Shown here: in pieces, positions 1-8,645 of the stretch
Numbering within the stretch: position 1 is the stretch's first letter
How the letters are laid out: each line of letters starts with the position of its first letter
Made by a program: the position numbers and the translations under genes
NCBI RefSeq assembly: GCF_003545765.1
Contig: NZ_QXIO01000004.1
Span: forward strand, 186,001 to 250,000
Reading direction: 5' to 3'
From: Colwellia sp. RSH04
Lineage (GTDB): Bacteria; Pseudomonadota; Gammaproteobacteria; Enterobacterales; Alteromonadaceae
Length of the DNA stretch: 64,000 nt
The notes under the pieces: model-generated
Database searches by the model: none
The model's input: the letters and a program-made list of their open reading frames with translations, nothing else
Told to the model about the DNA's origin: nothing

Positions 1-564
1 TTACTTTATTTACGCGTTTTTTCGGTACCATGGCTTGGTGGCGAAGGAAACAATGCTGAAACCGCTGCAGTACTTTGGCCTGATTTTACCGCAGCATGGC
101 CTTTATTGAAAACGCCCGATGGTACTGAAACAACAGCGATGGGCTGGTATGGCTTGCCTTTGATTAACACCGTTTTATTATTAACCTCTTCTATAACCGC
201 GCACTTTGCTCATACCTCACTTATTAAAAACAACCGTAGCCAATTAAAAGTATGGCTTGGCATTACAATATTACTGGGCATTGCCTTTATGTATTTTCAA
301 GTTGAAGAATACGCTCATGGCTATTCAGAAGAAATGCGCTTGTACTTAACCAGTGGTGTTTATGGTAATAGTTTCTACCTATTAACCGGCTTTCACGGCA
401 TGCATGTCACTTTAGGTTGTATCATGCTGATCGTTATGTTTTTTAGAGTATTGAAAGGTCATTTCACAGCAGAAAATCACTTTGCATTTAAAGCAGCAAG
501 TTGGTACTGGCATTTTGTCGATGTGGTTTGGGTAATGCTATTTGTTTTTGTCTATATTATTTAA
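1..564 (+). CDS. ctaE: Cytochrome c oxidase subunit III, 3' part
   Basis: This is the C-terminal part of subunit III of an aa3-type heme-copper oxidase, an inner-membrane subunit that stabilises the catalytic core. The frame is open from base 1, so the gene begins before the window; the internal ATG at 106 is not the start. About 187 residues are visible with at least four hydrophobic spans. The end carries family signatures: YLLTGFHGMHVTLG and a final SWYWHFVDVVWVMLFVFVYII-like segment with the conserved Trp-His-Phe-Asp. It is followed after 16 bp by the SURF1 gene, as in marine gammaproteobacterial ctaCDGE clusters. The assignment is confident; only the missing 5' end limits it. Confidence 0.95.
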   Translation, partial: LLYLRVFSVPWLGGEGNNAETAAVLWPDFTAAWPLLKTPDGTETTAMGWYGLPLINTVLLLTSSITAHFAHTSLIKNNRSQLKVWLGITILLGIAFMYFQVEEYAHGYSEEMRLYLTSGVYGNSFYLLTGFHGMHVTLGCIMLIVMFFRVLKGHFTAENHFAFKAASWYWHFVDVVWVMLFVFVYII

Positions 565-580
565 AGTTAAGTGGTAGCCT

Positions 581-1369
581 TTGCGACGTATTAAAATGCA
601 TAGTGTAATAATCAGAAAAATTAGCTGGGTATTTTTTACGCTAGCTGTTTTTTCTGGATTATTAAAACTCGCGCATTGGCAATACTCTAGAGCCATAGAA
701 AAGCATATACGGCTAGATAAAATAGTACAATTAAAGCAAACAAAGCCGATTAAATTAGCGCAAGTGGCACAACTTGCAAAAGACCCCAAAGAAAACATTA
801 ACGATATTCCCATTGAGTTAACGGCATACCTAAATAATGAATTTATTTTCTTACTCGATAATCAAGTAAATAAAGGTCAACTTGGCTATAAAGTTTATCA
901 AATAGCTCAAACAACAGAACATGCCGTTTTAGTTAATTTAGGCTGGGTAAAAGGCAGCATAAATCGCAATGTGTTGCCCGACATTCAACCAATTGTCGGG
1001 AAACAACGATTTAAAGCACATGTACGAGTAATTGAACAAGGTATTATTCTGAAAGAAGACGATTTTTCTTCCGTAAGCTGGCCGCAAAGAGTTCAGCAAA
1101 TTGACCTTGCTGCTTTTAATACCTTATTGGAGCATCACCTTACTCAACCGTTATTGCCTTTTGTTGCTTATGTAGATGAATCCGAGTCTATCGGTTATAA
1201 AAAAAACTGGCAACCAATCGTAATGCCGCCAGAAAAACATCAAGCTTATGCGTTTCAATGGTTATGTCTAGCTATAGCTTGGTTACTGCTGATGGCGTGG
1301 GTAAGTGGTTTATTAACTTGGTTTAAAGATAACCTATTACAAAAAACAATAATAACGAATAAGGTTTAA
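581..1369 (+). CDS. SURF1 family cytochrome oxidase assembly protein
   Basis: SURF1-type assembly factor, thought to help place heme A in subunit I of cytochrome c oxidase. The 262-residue product has the family layout: an N-terminal membrane span (about residues 11-27) followed by WQYSRAIEK, a long periplasmic domain containing VLVNLGWVKG, and a second span near the C terminus (about 226-246). Both ends fit the usual 230-260 aa length. The start is a TTG at 581 preceded by AAGTGG at a suitable distance; an ATG at 596 is possible but has no ribosome binding site. It lies between ctaE and a SCO-like gene (1 bp gap), inside an oxidase biogenesis operon. Confidence 0.85.
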   Translation: MRRIKMHSVIIRKISWVFFTLAVFSGLLKLAHWQYSRAIEKHIRLDKIVQLKQTKPIKLAQVAQLAKDPKENINDIPIELTAYLNNEFIFLLDNQVNKGQLGYKVYQIAQTTEHAVLVNLGWVKGSINRNVLPDIQPIVGKQRFKAHVRVIEQGIILKEDDFSSVSWPQRVQQIDLAAFNTLLEHHLTQPLLPFVAYVDESESIGYKKNWQPIVMPPEKHQAYAFQWLCLAIAWLLLMAWVSGLLTWFKDNLLQKTIITNKV

Positions 1370-1370
1370 T

Positions 1371-1958
1371 ATGAGCACAATCGAAACAACAACTGTTCAA
1401 CCTTCCCCAAAGAAAATGAAGTCTAAAACGACATTTTTGTTAATGTTAGCGGCTTTCGCTTTACCAGTAATCTTGGCAAAGTTAGCACTCAGTTTTAACT
1501 GGTTAAATTACGGTGTCACTAACAAAGGAACATTAATTGAGCAACCCGTCACCTTAAACCAACTTGATATTGACAGCACCAACTTCGCTAATAAATGGCT
1601 ATTATTATATCACCCAACTCAGCAGTGTAATGCGACCTGCCAGAACAGCATGAAAGCACTGTACAATACGTATTTAGCGCTAGGTAAAGATAAACCAAGG
1701 GTTTTACCTGTTGCTCTATTAAATAACCAGTTAACTAATAAATATAGTGACCTGAAACAAAAAAGTGACTGGCATATTACTACTGCTACACCGCTGTCAG
1801 AAAGTACTTTTCCACAACCACAATTACTAATTGTTGATCCTCTGGGCAACATTATTTTATCTCATCAATTACCCACAGAGGAAAATCAACAAATCCTCTT
1901 TGGTAAACAAGTTTTGGCCGATATGAAGAAGTTACTGAAATACTCCAAAGTAGGTTAA
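1371..1958 (+). CDS. SCO-like membrane-anchored cytochrome oxidase assembly protein
   Basis: A 195-residue protein with one N-terminal membrane span (about residues 20-42) and a soluble domain that looks like a reduced SCO/thioredoxin fold. A CxxxC pair (C86 and C90 in QQCNATCQNSM) has the spacing of the SCO copper site, and PQPQLLIVDPLGNIIL resembles the late strand of the fold. The SCO histidine after this motif is not obvious. It starts 1 bp after the SURF1 stop and ends just before ctaA with an AGGAG site between, so it is cotranscribed with oxidase assembly genes. I infer a copper or thiol role in oxidase assembly. A second, complete SCO protein ends the same operon. Confidence 0.7.
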   Translation: MSTIETTTVQPSPKKMKSKTTFLLMLAAFALPVILAKLALSFNWLNYGVTNKGTLIEQPVTLNQLDIDSTNFANKWLLLYHPTQQCNATCQNSMKALYNTYLALGKDKPRVLPVALLNNQLTNKYSDLKQKSDWHITTATPLSESTFPQPQLLIVDPLGNIILSHQLPTEENQQILFGKQVLADMKKLLKYSKVG

Positions 1959-1971
1959 GGAGAAGTATTAC

Positions 1972-3000
1972 ATGGAAAATGGCAAAATAAATCTTCAGCG
2001 ACTGGTAATTGTTAGTATGTTACTCGCAATTCTGGTTATTGGACTAGGTGCCTACACTCGATTAACACATGCAGGGCTTGGATGCCCAGATTGGCCAACT
2101 TGTTATGGTTTAATCGATGTGCCCGAAACGACAGAGCAAATTCAAAAAGCTGAATTAGCCTTCCCCGAAAGACCCGTTGAGCCAGCTAAAGCATGGAATG
2201 AAATGATTCATCGCTACTTTGCTAGTACATTAGGGTTATTTATTTTCTCTATAGCCTTCTTATCATTCAAATGTAGACAAGAGCATGTTCCCTTAAAGTT
2301 ACCACTCTTTATTGCCTGTTTAGTGGTATTTCAAGGCGCGTTAGGTATGTGGACGGTAACAATGAAACTGATGCCCATTGTAGTAATGGGACACTTGTTA
2401 GGCGGTTTCACTACCTTATGCTTACTTTTTTTGCTTTATTTACGATTATCGAATAGAAGCCAAGAACCAACATCAAGTAATCATATTGTGCGTTATGGCA
2501 TTATTGGTGTTTTTATATTGGCAAGCCAAATTGCACTCGGTGGTTGGACATCGGCTAACTATGCAGCCACGAGTTGCGTTGAACTGCCTATTTGTCAGGG
2601 AGATTGGTCAACTCAACTGAATTTTTCAAAAGCTTTTGAGTTAATACCGCCAGAAAAAGATAGTTATGAATATGGTCACTTAGCGTTTAATGAACTTGTC
2701 ACCATTCATGTTAGCCATAGAATTGGCGCGATGATCGCCACTGCGTACCTACTTTGGCTTGCAGTTATGGTCTTTCGTCAAAAAAATAACAAGGCGACCA
2801 AATCTTCTGCAAAACTACTATTACTGGCGTTAACCGTTCAAGTCATGTTGGGTATAAGTAACATTTGGTTTGCTTTACCCTTAGCCGTTGCCGTGGCACA
2901 TAATGTAGTCGCGGTATGCTTGATGATGTGCCTTATTGCACTCATTTATCAGGCTCGAAACTCTCATTCAATGCTATCAAGCCACACTCTATCGGAGTAA
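1972..3000 (+). CDS. ctaA: Heme A synthase (CtaA/COX15)
   Basis: Converts heme O to heme A in the inner membrane for insertion into cytochrome oxidase. The 342-residue product has about eight membrane spans in two four-helix halves. Visible family marks are the first-loop motif LTHAGLGCPDWPTCYG, the conserved heme-ligand histidines in EMIHRYFA, VVMGHLLGG, VSHRIGAM and VAHNVVAVC, and the second-half cysteine pair TSCVELPICQGDW. The ATG has AGGAG upstream (1959-1963). It is followed after 6 bp by ctaB, the enzyme for the preceding step, so heme A production is encoded as one unit. Confidence 0.95.
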   Translation: MENGKINLQRLVIVSMLLAILVIGLGAYTRLTHAGLGCPDWPTCYGLIDVPETTEQIQKAELAFPERPVEPAKAWNEMIHRYFASTLGLFIFSIAFLSFKCRQEHVPLKLPLFIACLVVFQGALGMWTVTMKLMPIVVMGHLLGGFTTLCLLFLLYLRLSNRSQEPTSSNHIVRYGIIGVFILASQIALGGWTSANYAATSCVELPICQGDWSTQLNFSKAFELIPPEKDSYEYGHLAFNELVTIHVSHRIGAMIATAYLLWLAVMVFRQKNNKATKSSAKLLLLALTVQVMLGISNIWFALPLAVAVAHNVVAVCLMMCLIALIYQARNSHSMLSSHTLSE

Positions 3001-3006
3001 TTCATT

Positions 3007-3957
3007 ATGAACAAAACTTTAAATAAGAATTTAGTTGGCATTGTTAATACCACTAATACTAGCCAAGTGCGTCTATCTAATACAGCTCGCGTTCCATGGC
3101 GAGCCTATTATGAAATGACAAAGCCTAGAGTTGTAGCTTTACTTGTGCTCACCGCACTTGTCGGCATGAGTCTTTCTGTTCCCGGTGGTTTACCTTGGCA
3201 AATTCTTATACCAGCTATGCTAGGTATCGGTTTATTGTCTTCTGCGGCAGCAGCGATTAATCATATTGTTGACCAAAAAATTGATACCATAATGGGAAGA
3301 ACCCATAACCGCCCATTACCGACAGGCCAAGTTACCACAAGCAATGCTATTATATTTTCCTTTGCGATGGCGTTGTTTGGTTTTGTGTTGCTATATGGGT
3401 TTGTTAACCCATTAACAGCCTATTTAACCTTAGCTGGCTTAGTCGGTTATAGCTTTGTTTACACCTTATACTTAAAACGTGCAACACCACAAAATATCAC
3501 TATTGGCGGTTTAGCTGGCGCCATTCCTCCATTATTAGGTTGGACAGCCATGACCAATGAAGTTCATGCCCATGCCTTATTACTTGTGTTAATTATTTTT
3601 ACTTGGACACCACCACATTTTTGGGCATTGGCCATTCATCGAAAAAATGATTACGCCAAAGTAAACATACCTATGCTACCTGTTACACATGGCGTCGAAT
3701 TTACTAAGACTCAAATATTGCTCTATACGGTATTATTATTTGTCGTTTGCTTATTGCCTTATCTTGTTGGCATGAGTGGTTGGTTATACCTTTTAGGCTC
3801 AGTCGGATTAAATCTAGTATTTTTTTATTATGCATGGCAATTAAAATTTAATGATAAAGAAGGTACAGCCTTTGCGACGTTTAAATTTTCAATCGTACAC
3901 TTAATGGCACTTTTTATTATTTTACTACTCGATCATTACTTAGTAGCTAGTGTGTAG
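3007..3957 (+). CDS. ctaB: Protoheme IX farnesyltransferase (heme O synthase)
   Basis: UbiA-family prenyltransferase that adds farnesyl to protoheme to give heme O, the substrate of the upstream heme A synthase. The 316-residue protein has about nine membrane spans. The prenyl-diphosphate/Mg motif [20 protein letters not shown] (Asp-x3-Asp) lies near residue 86, and the second conserved region [23 protein letters not shown] is present. [17 protein letters not shown] is the typical entry to the first helix. Its place between ctaA and the SCO gene supports service to an aa3 oxidase rather than a bo3 quinol oxidase, hence ctaB rather than cyoE. Confidence 0.95.
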   Translation: MNKTLNKNLVGIVNTTNTSQVRLSNTARVPWRAYYEMTKPRVVALLVLTALVGMSLSVPGGLPWQILIPAMLGIGLLSSAAAAINHIVDQKIDTIMGRTHNRPLPTGQVTTSNAIIFSFAMALFGFVLLYGFVNPLTAYLTLAGLVGYSFVYTLYLKRATPQNITIGGLAGAIPPLLGWTAMTNEVHAHALLLVLIIFTWTPPHFWALAIHRKNDYAKVNIPMLPVTHGVEFTKTQILLYTVLLFVVCLLPYLVGMSGWLYLLGSVGLNLVFFYYAWQLKFNDKEGTAFATFKFSIVHLMALFIILLLDHYLVASV

Positions 3958-3975
3958 AAGGGAGCTTAAGTCTTT

Positions 3976-4602
3976 ATGAATAAAATATTAATTATCATTG
4001 TCGCTATTATTGCGACCTGTGCTGGCGCAATTGGTTTTCATTTTTTGACTAAAAAACCCTTACCAGAACACGCGTTATATTATAAACAAAGTCGCGGATT
4101 AGCCAATTTTCAATTAGTTGATCAAGCTGGTAAACCGTTCACCAATCAAAAGCTTAGAGGTAAGTGGAGTTTTGTGTTTTTTGGCTATACTTCTTGTCCA
4201 GATGTCTGCCCAACAACACTGCAAAATTTAAGTTTTATTTATGAAGAGCTTCAAGAAATTGATGAAAATAGTCAAGTGTTACTCGTATCAGTAGATCCTA
4301 AGCGTGATAGCCAATCTAAATTAGCTCAATACATTGCTTACTTTAATGAAGACTTTTTAGCATTAAGAGCAGAGCATGATAAGTTATACCCTTTTGCCCG
4401 CAATCTCGGTTTAATGTACGCCATCAGCGATGATGGAAAGAGTGAAGCCTATCAAGTAGATCATAGCGCTTCATTAGCACTAATAAACCCAGACGCAAAA
4501 ATTGCTGCTATCTTTAAAGCTGAGCAAGCGGTAGGAGAAGTTCCGAGTATAGATAGCGACAAACTACTTGCTGATTATCAACGTATTGTCGCTTTATATT
4601 AG
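3976..4602 (+). CDS. SCO1/SenC/PrrC family copper chaperone
   Basis: Copper-delivery protein for the CuA site of cytochrome c oxidase, anchored in the inner membrane with its thioredoxin-like domain in the periplasm. The 208-residue product has an N-terminal span (about 4-23), the CxxxC copper motif GYTSCPDVCP (C74, C78) and the third ligand histidine in VDHSAS (H163). VSVDPKRDS is also typical. It ends the oxidase operon and its 3' end faces the deacetylase gene, 10 bp away. I see no clear hairpin terminator between these convergent genes. Confidence 0.92.
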   Translation: MNKILIIIVAIIATCAGAIGFHFLTKKPLPEHALYYKQSRGLANFQLVDQAGKPFTNQKLRGKWSFVFFGYTSCPDVCPTTLQNLSFIYEELQEIDENSQVLLVSVDPKRDSQSKLAQYIAYFNEDFLALRAEHDKLYPFARNLGLMYAISDDGKSEAYQVDHSASLALINPDAKIAAIFKAEQAVGEVPSIDSDKLLADYQRIVALY

Positions 4603-4612
4603 CGGCAGACGA

Positions 4613-5692
4613 CTATAGGTGAAACCATTCACCATCAGGTTTTAGTACAAACCATGGTTTAGAATACCAATAGTATCGGCCAGGTTTACTTTTACTTGCT
4701 GCAGTGCAGTTACAACGCACTCGTCCTGAAGGTAAATCTTTTTTAAAGGTAATAGAAAACGTTTGATCGTCTATCCAATCAACCTGCTGCTTGCCTAGAC
4801 CCGAAATATAGCAATGTAACTGAGATTGGTAGAAATCATCGGCTTGTACTGTAAAGGTTATTTTTTTACTTTGCTTGTGCTGATAAATCGTTTGCGCATC
4901 TTGTTCTGACAAGGTTATTGCCATAGGTAATGAGTTCAACTTATCTCTAAGACTTGAAATTTTATCGTATGGCTGAGAAGCAGGGAACCTAGGTAAACTT
5001 GTTATATCAGATTTGATACCAACAGCCCCCGACTGTTGCGAGAATGCAACAAAATCATGTTGCCTTATCCATGCTTGAATAGCGGGGCTATATTCACCAT
5101 AAGGGTAAGCAAAATAGCGCCAACTCTGCCCTGTCTTTTCTTTTAAAATACTTTCAGCACTGAGTAAAAGCTTTGACTGCTCTGCTAACCACTGCTCTTC
5201 ACTGACTCCTGCTTTCATTCTAATAAGCGAATCATGTTCAAAGCCATGGTTAGCTAAAATAACACCATCATCAGCCATTGATTTTAATTGTGCCCAAGAC
5301 AGGTACGGGGAAGAAGTTCTTGATTCGTATCGATCAATAATACCTGGGTTAACAAAGATGGTGTAAGGATAACCAAATTTGTCTAAAAGCGGTTTTGCCG
5401 TTGTTAAAATATTCGTGTAAGCATCATCAAATGTTATTGCGACAATCTTATCTTTCATGACTTGCTGAGTTTTAATAGACTCAACTATTGTCGATAAAGG
5501 TACCACGGTAAAATTATTGTCTTTCAAATATGTTAAATGTGCCTCAAATTGGCTCGGAGAAATGGTTGTACTTGCAGGAGTGGTTTCACTAACATGGTGA
5601 TACTGCAAAATAACCGCAGCAAAACTAGCAGTATGGAAAAAAAAGCAAAGTAACGTAAGAATGCGGACAATCATGGTAATTTTTCTTCTCAT
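4613..5692 (-). CDS. Secreted polysaccharide deacetylase family protein
   Basis: NodB-homology (carbohydrate esterase 4-like) protein of 359 residues. A hydrophobic N-terminal signal (about residues 7-26, ending TASFA) suggests export. The metal and catalytic motifs are visible: TFDDAYTN near residue 88 (paired Asp), HGFEHDS near 150 (His-x3-His), and YFAYPYGEYSP near 195. A roughly 80-residue C-terminal extension with cysteines (RVRCNCTA) follows the catalytic domain; its role is unknown. Likely substrates are N- or O-acetylated surface sugars; the sequence does not say which. It is divergent from the MATE gene with a 69-bp shared upstream region. Confidence 0.82.
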   Translation of the reverse strand: MRRKITMIVRILTLLCFFFHTASFAAVILQYHHVSETTPASTTISPSQFEAHLTYLKDNNFTVVPLSTIVESIKTQQVMKDKIVAITFDDAYTNILTTAKPLLDKFGYPYTIFVNPGIIDRYESRTSSPYLSWAQLKSMADDGVILANHGFEHDSLIRMKAGVSEEQWLAEQSKLLLSAESILKEKTGQSWRYFAYPYGEYSPAIQAWIRQHDFVAFSQQSGAVGIKSDITSLPRFPASQPYDKISSLRDKLNSLPMAITLSEQDAQTIYQHKQSKKITFTVQADDFYQSQLHCYISGLGKQQVDWIDDQTFSITFKKDLPSGRVRCNCTAASKSKPGRYYWYSKPWFVLKPDGEWFHL

Positions 5693-5761
5693 GGCTGAGG
5701 GTTACAAGATAAGGTAAAATACCGCTTTTCTTATTAAAAGCCTAGCGATTAGGAATATTTC

Positions 5762-7129
5762 TTGCCGTTATTTAGCGATCTTGATCAACATAAGCGTTTA
5801 TTCTTGTTAGCGCTGCCAATGATACTTTCCAATATTACTGTTCCTTTATTAGGTCTAGTTGATACTGCAGTTATTGGTCACTTATCACATGCCTATTACC
5901 TAGGAGGTAGCACCATAGGTGCGATGATTACTACTTCAGTGGTTTGGCTATGCGGTTTTCTTCGTATGTCGACAACGGGGTTAAGTGCTCAAGCCTTTGG
6001 CAGTAATAACAAACAAAAAAACTTGATGGTGTTATTTCGAGGTCTCACTGTCGCATTTTGCATAGGTGCACTTTTAGTTTTACTACAATCACCTTTTATT
6101 AATATTGCCTTAGCAATTGCTGGTGGCTCTGAGCAAGTACAGTTTTATGCTAATCAATACGCCCAAATTCGTATTTGGTCAGTACCTGCAGCATTAGCTA
6201 ATTTAGTGATCTTTGGTTGGTTACTGGGTAATCATCAAAGTAAAGCGGTGATGTGGTTATTAATATTAACCAATACTGTCAATGTTATCCTTGATATAGT
6301 GTTTGTGTTTTCTTTTCAATGGCAAGTTCAAGGTGTTGCTTTAGCAAGTGTTATTGCTGAGTATTCTGCGCTTATTTTTGGTTTAGGCTTCATATTGAAT
6401 CGACATAAAACTGAGATAGCGACATTACTACAAGATAGCGGTGCTTTCTTATCCCAACTCATTGAAAGTCATGTCATTAGTGCCTACTTCAAACTAAATC
6501 GCGATATTTTAATTCGAACCCTATGCCTACAGATTTGCTTTATGTTTATTACATTTCAAGGTGCAAGAATGGGCGATAATGTTGTCGCGGCTAATGCTAT
6601 TCTTATGAACTTTTTGCTATTAATTTCGTTTGGGTTAGACGGTATTGCAAATGCTGCTGAAGCAATGGTAGGTAAAGCCCATGGCAGTAAGAATAATACC
6701 GCGTTAAAAAGTACAGTGCATATAGCTTTATTTTGGACCGCTATCTTTGCACTCTTTTACTCTTTGCTTTTTGCCATTGCAGGTAAGCAACTGTTGTCAT
6801 TAATTTCATCGATAGACAGCGTTATTAATTACGCACAAGGTTACTTAATTTGGATGGTTTTTTTACCGATACTTTCTTGTTGGTGTTACTTGTATGACGG
6901 TGTTTATATTGGCTTAATGCAAGCAAAAGCAATGAGGAATAGTATGATTATTTCAACTTTTTTATGCTTTTTCCCATTATGGTTTATCATGCAACCATAC
7001 CAAAATCATGGATTATGGGCGGCTTTCTCTTTATTTATGTTAGCACGTGGTGCGACATTAGCTTGGCATTTTCATCGTAAGTTAACGCCCGCATTTGCCA
7101 GCGCCAACCTCAACGACACAAATAGTTAA
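5762..7129 (+). CDS. MATE family efflux transporter, DinF-like
   Basis: Multidrug and toxic compound extrusion family protein of 455 residues with about twelve membrane spans. The N terminus LLALPMILSNITVPLLGLVD followed by TAVIGHL is the usual first helix of the DinF branch. The gene starts with TTG at 5762, supported by AGGA at 5751-5754 seven bases upstream and by the lack of a nearer ATG before the first helix. It ends at 7129, and an insertion sequence begins within about a dozen bases, so the IS spared the gene. The substrate cannot be told from sequence. Confidence 0.85.
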   Translation: MPLFSDLDQHKRLFLLALPMILSNITVPLLGLVDTAVIGHLSHAYYLGGSTIGAMITTSVVWLCGFLRMSTTGLSAQAFGSNNKQKNLMVLFRGLTVAFCIGALLVLLQSPFINIALAIAGGSEQVQFYANQYAQIRIWSVPAALANLVIFGWLLGNHQSKAVMWLLILTNTVNVILDIVFVFSFQWQVQGVALASVIAEYSALIFGLGFILNRHKTEIATLLQDSGAFLSQLIESHVISAYFKLNRDILIRTLCLQICFMFITFQGARMGDNVVAANAILMNFLLLISFGLDGIANAAEAMVGKAHGSKNNTALKSTVHIALFWTAIFALFYSLLFAIAGKQLLSLISSIDSVINYAQGYLIWMVFLPILSCWCYLYDGVYIGLMQAKAMRNSMIISTFLCFFPLWFIMQPYQNHGLWAAFSLFMLARGATLAWHFHRKLTPAFASANLNDTNS

Positions 7130-7140
7130 CCTCAGTTCGA

Positions 7141-7204
7141 TGTATGGACTCCACCGACCTACACCCGTAGATTGGTGTCTACCAAAACAAAAGGAGTCCA
7201 TACA
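7141..7204 (+). repeat. Left-end inverted repeat of the IS that encloses the transposase start
   Basis: TGTATGGACTCC (7141-7152) and GGAGTCCATACA (7193-7204) are perfect 12-bp inverted copies. The right arm contains the transposase Shine-Dalgarno GGAG and its last base is the A of the ATG. RNA entering from outside the element would fold this arm shut. Confidence 0.8.
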
Positions 7205-8232
7205 TGAGCAAGCGCACAATAATATCACTCGATTTAGCAAAAAAAGTCATTCAAGTTTGTAAAGTTAATAAGCATGGCGAGCTTTTATTTAATAAAGCAA
7301 TGTCACCACAAAAGACTAAAGAGCTACTCGCTAATTCATCACCCTGCATAGTAGCAATGGAAGGCTGCGCTAGCTTTCATTATTAGGCTAGAGTCGCACA
7401 GTCTTTTGGTCATGAAGTGAGAGGTATGGCTCCTAAAAAAGTAAAACCTTATATAGGAAACCAGAAAACAGACGCTAATGATGCTGTCGGTATTGCCGTC
7501 GCTTCAACACAATTAGGTATGACTTTCTGCCAAGTAAAAGATTTATCTCAACAAAACATCCAAGCAATTCAAATAAGTCGAAAATGGTTTGACCGAGCAA
7601 CGACGTCACTCGGAAATCATATTCGAGCTTTATGTTTTGAATATGGGGCGACGATAGCTCTAGGGAAAAAGTCATTAAGAGAAAGCATCACTCATTTTAT
7701 CTCACCAGAGTCTGATGATTTCCCCATACCAGTGAAGCAATTACTTATGGTTTTATGGCAACAATATCAAACAACAGAGACGCATTACCAAGCAATCACG
7801 CTTCAACTAAAAGAATGGGTTAATCAATCAGAGCCATGTAAACGCTTGATGGAATTAGAAGGTGTTAGTCATATAGGTGCAGCTGGTTTAGTTTCATGTC
7901 TAGGAGATGGCAAAAACTTTAAAAATGGTCGTCATGCTTCTGTTTACGTGGGTGTAACACCAAAGCAGCATAGCAGTGGCGGTAAGGTCGTTATGGTTGG
8001 CATAGATAAACATGGGGGAGATAAACTGCTTCGTTCAATCCTCTATCAAGGTGCACTTGCAGTCATTTCTAGGTTACCTAGCGAGCCAAAAACGTATAAG
8101 CAACAATGGCTCATAGCTTTAGTTAAGCGAGTCGGCATTAAACGAGCATGTGTTGCGTTAATGAATAAGACGGTGCGCACAGCGTGGGCATTACTTAATT
8201 ACGGTACAGAATATAAAATCCAAGCAGTTTAA
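7204..8232 (+). pseudogene. IS110-family transposase with in-frame amber codon
   Basis: One continuous 342-codon frame interrupted only by TAG at codon 61 (7384-7386). The N-terminal DEDD RuvC-like domain is otherwise intact: D10 in SLDLAKK, E53 in AMEGCAS, D90 and D93 in KTDANDA. The C-terminal Tnp20 domain keeps the helix-hairpin-helix-like LEGVSHIGAAGL and the conserved serine region HSSGGK. Family members normally have Trp where the stop lies (H-Y/H-W-A-R), so a single TGG to TAG change explains it. Shine-Dalgarno GGAG precedes the ATG. The product would be a 60-aa fragment unless the amber codon is suppressed or restarted at GTG 7417, which would lose D10 and E53. Confidence 0.9.
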
Positions 8233-8284
8233 ATTAAAGTTTTAAAAAAGTTCAGCAAAATGCATTAACAAATAGGTAAGACCA

Positions 8285-8350
8285 ACCTTCTGAAAACCTG
8301 TTTAATCCGACAGCGTTAATAACGCTACTATTTCGATTAGGACAGAAGGT
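8285..8350 (+). ncRNA. Candidate guide (seek/bridge-type) RNA core of the IS right end
   Basis: The 230-bp stretch after the transposase can fold into one long interrupted stem-loop: ACCTTCTG (8285-8292) with CAGAAGGT (8343-8350); TAATCCGA (8303-8310) with TCGATTA (8333-8339), one bulged C; and AGCGTTA (8312-8318) with TAACGCT (8320-8326). The lower internal loop is asymmetric (10 nt, 8293-8302, against 3 nt) and the upper loop is 1 nt against 6 nt. A smaller hairpin (AGAAG/CTTCT, around 8373-8386) follows. IS1111-type elements encode their guide RNA in this position. Transcription is inferred, not shown. Confidence 0.5.
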
Positions 8351-8442
8351 GCGAATAGATCACTGGTTAGAAGATAGCTTCTTCAATTAAAAACCGTATA
8401 TACGTGCGCATCTAATCTTTTTGTAAAAGCAGTTGCTAAACA

Positions 8443-8455
8443 GGTGGAGTCCATA
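8443..8455 (+). repeat. Right subterminal inverted repeat of the IS
   Basis: GGTGGAGTCCATA is the exact reverse complement of bases 7143-7155 at the left end. The following 190 bases to the next gene (8646) hold nothing I recognise apart from a short AGAATA-GT-TATTCT palindrome. Confidence 0.8.
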
Positions 8456-8645
8456 TACGGGTTAAGAGATAAGTTAATCGTTTGAAATTGTTAGGCTTGT
8501 GGTTTTAGCAACTCACTAGCTTGATAGTTTTTCTTAATTCAAGGCAAATTCATTAAGAATAGTTATTCTATTGTTTATGAATTTAACATAGAAGTAAGGA
8601 AAAATATCTGCTAGGGAGCTATTTATTATCCCGAACAGAGGTTAG

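Larger units (their letters stand above)
7136..8462 (+). mobile_element. IS110-family (IS1111-like) insertion sequence
   Basis: Element of about 1.3 kb holding one transposase frame and a long 3' non-coding end. A subterminal inverted repeat is visible: TGTATGGACTCCACC at 7141-7155 and GGTGGAGTCCATA at 8443-8455, 13 bases perfect. Subterminal repeats, a transposase near the left end and a non-coding right end are features of the IS1111 subgroup of IS110. No target duplication is seen, as expected for the family, so the outer boundaries are approximate to a few bases. It sits between the MATE gene and a small membrane-protein gene and breaks neither. Confidence 0.85.

Noticed and set aside
7417..8232. 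A separate complete transposase gene starting at GTG 7417
   Set aside because: It is in the same frame as 7204-7383 and lacks two of the four DEDD residues; a single amber codon explains the split better.
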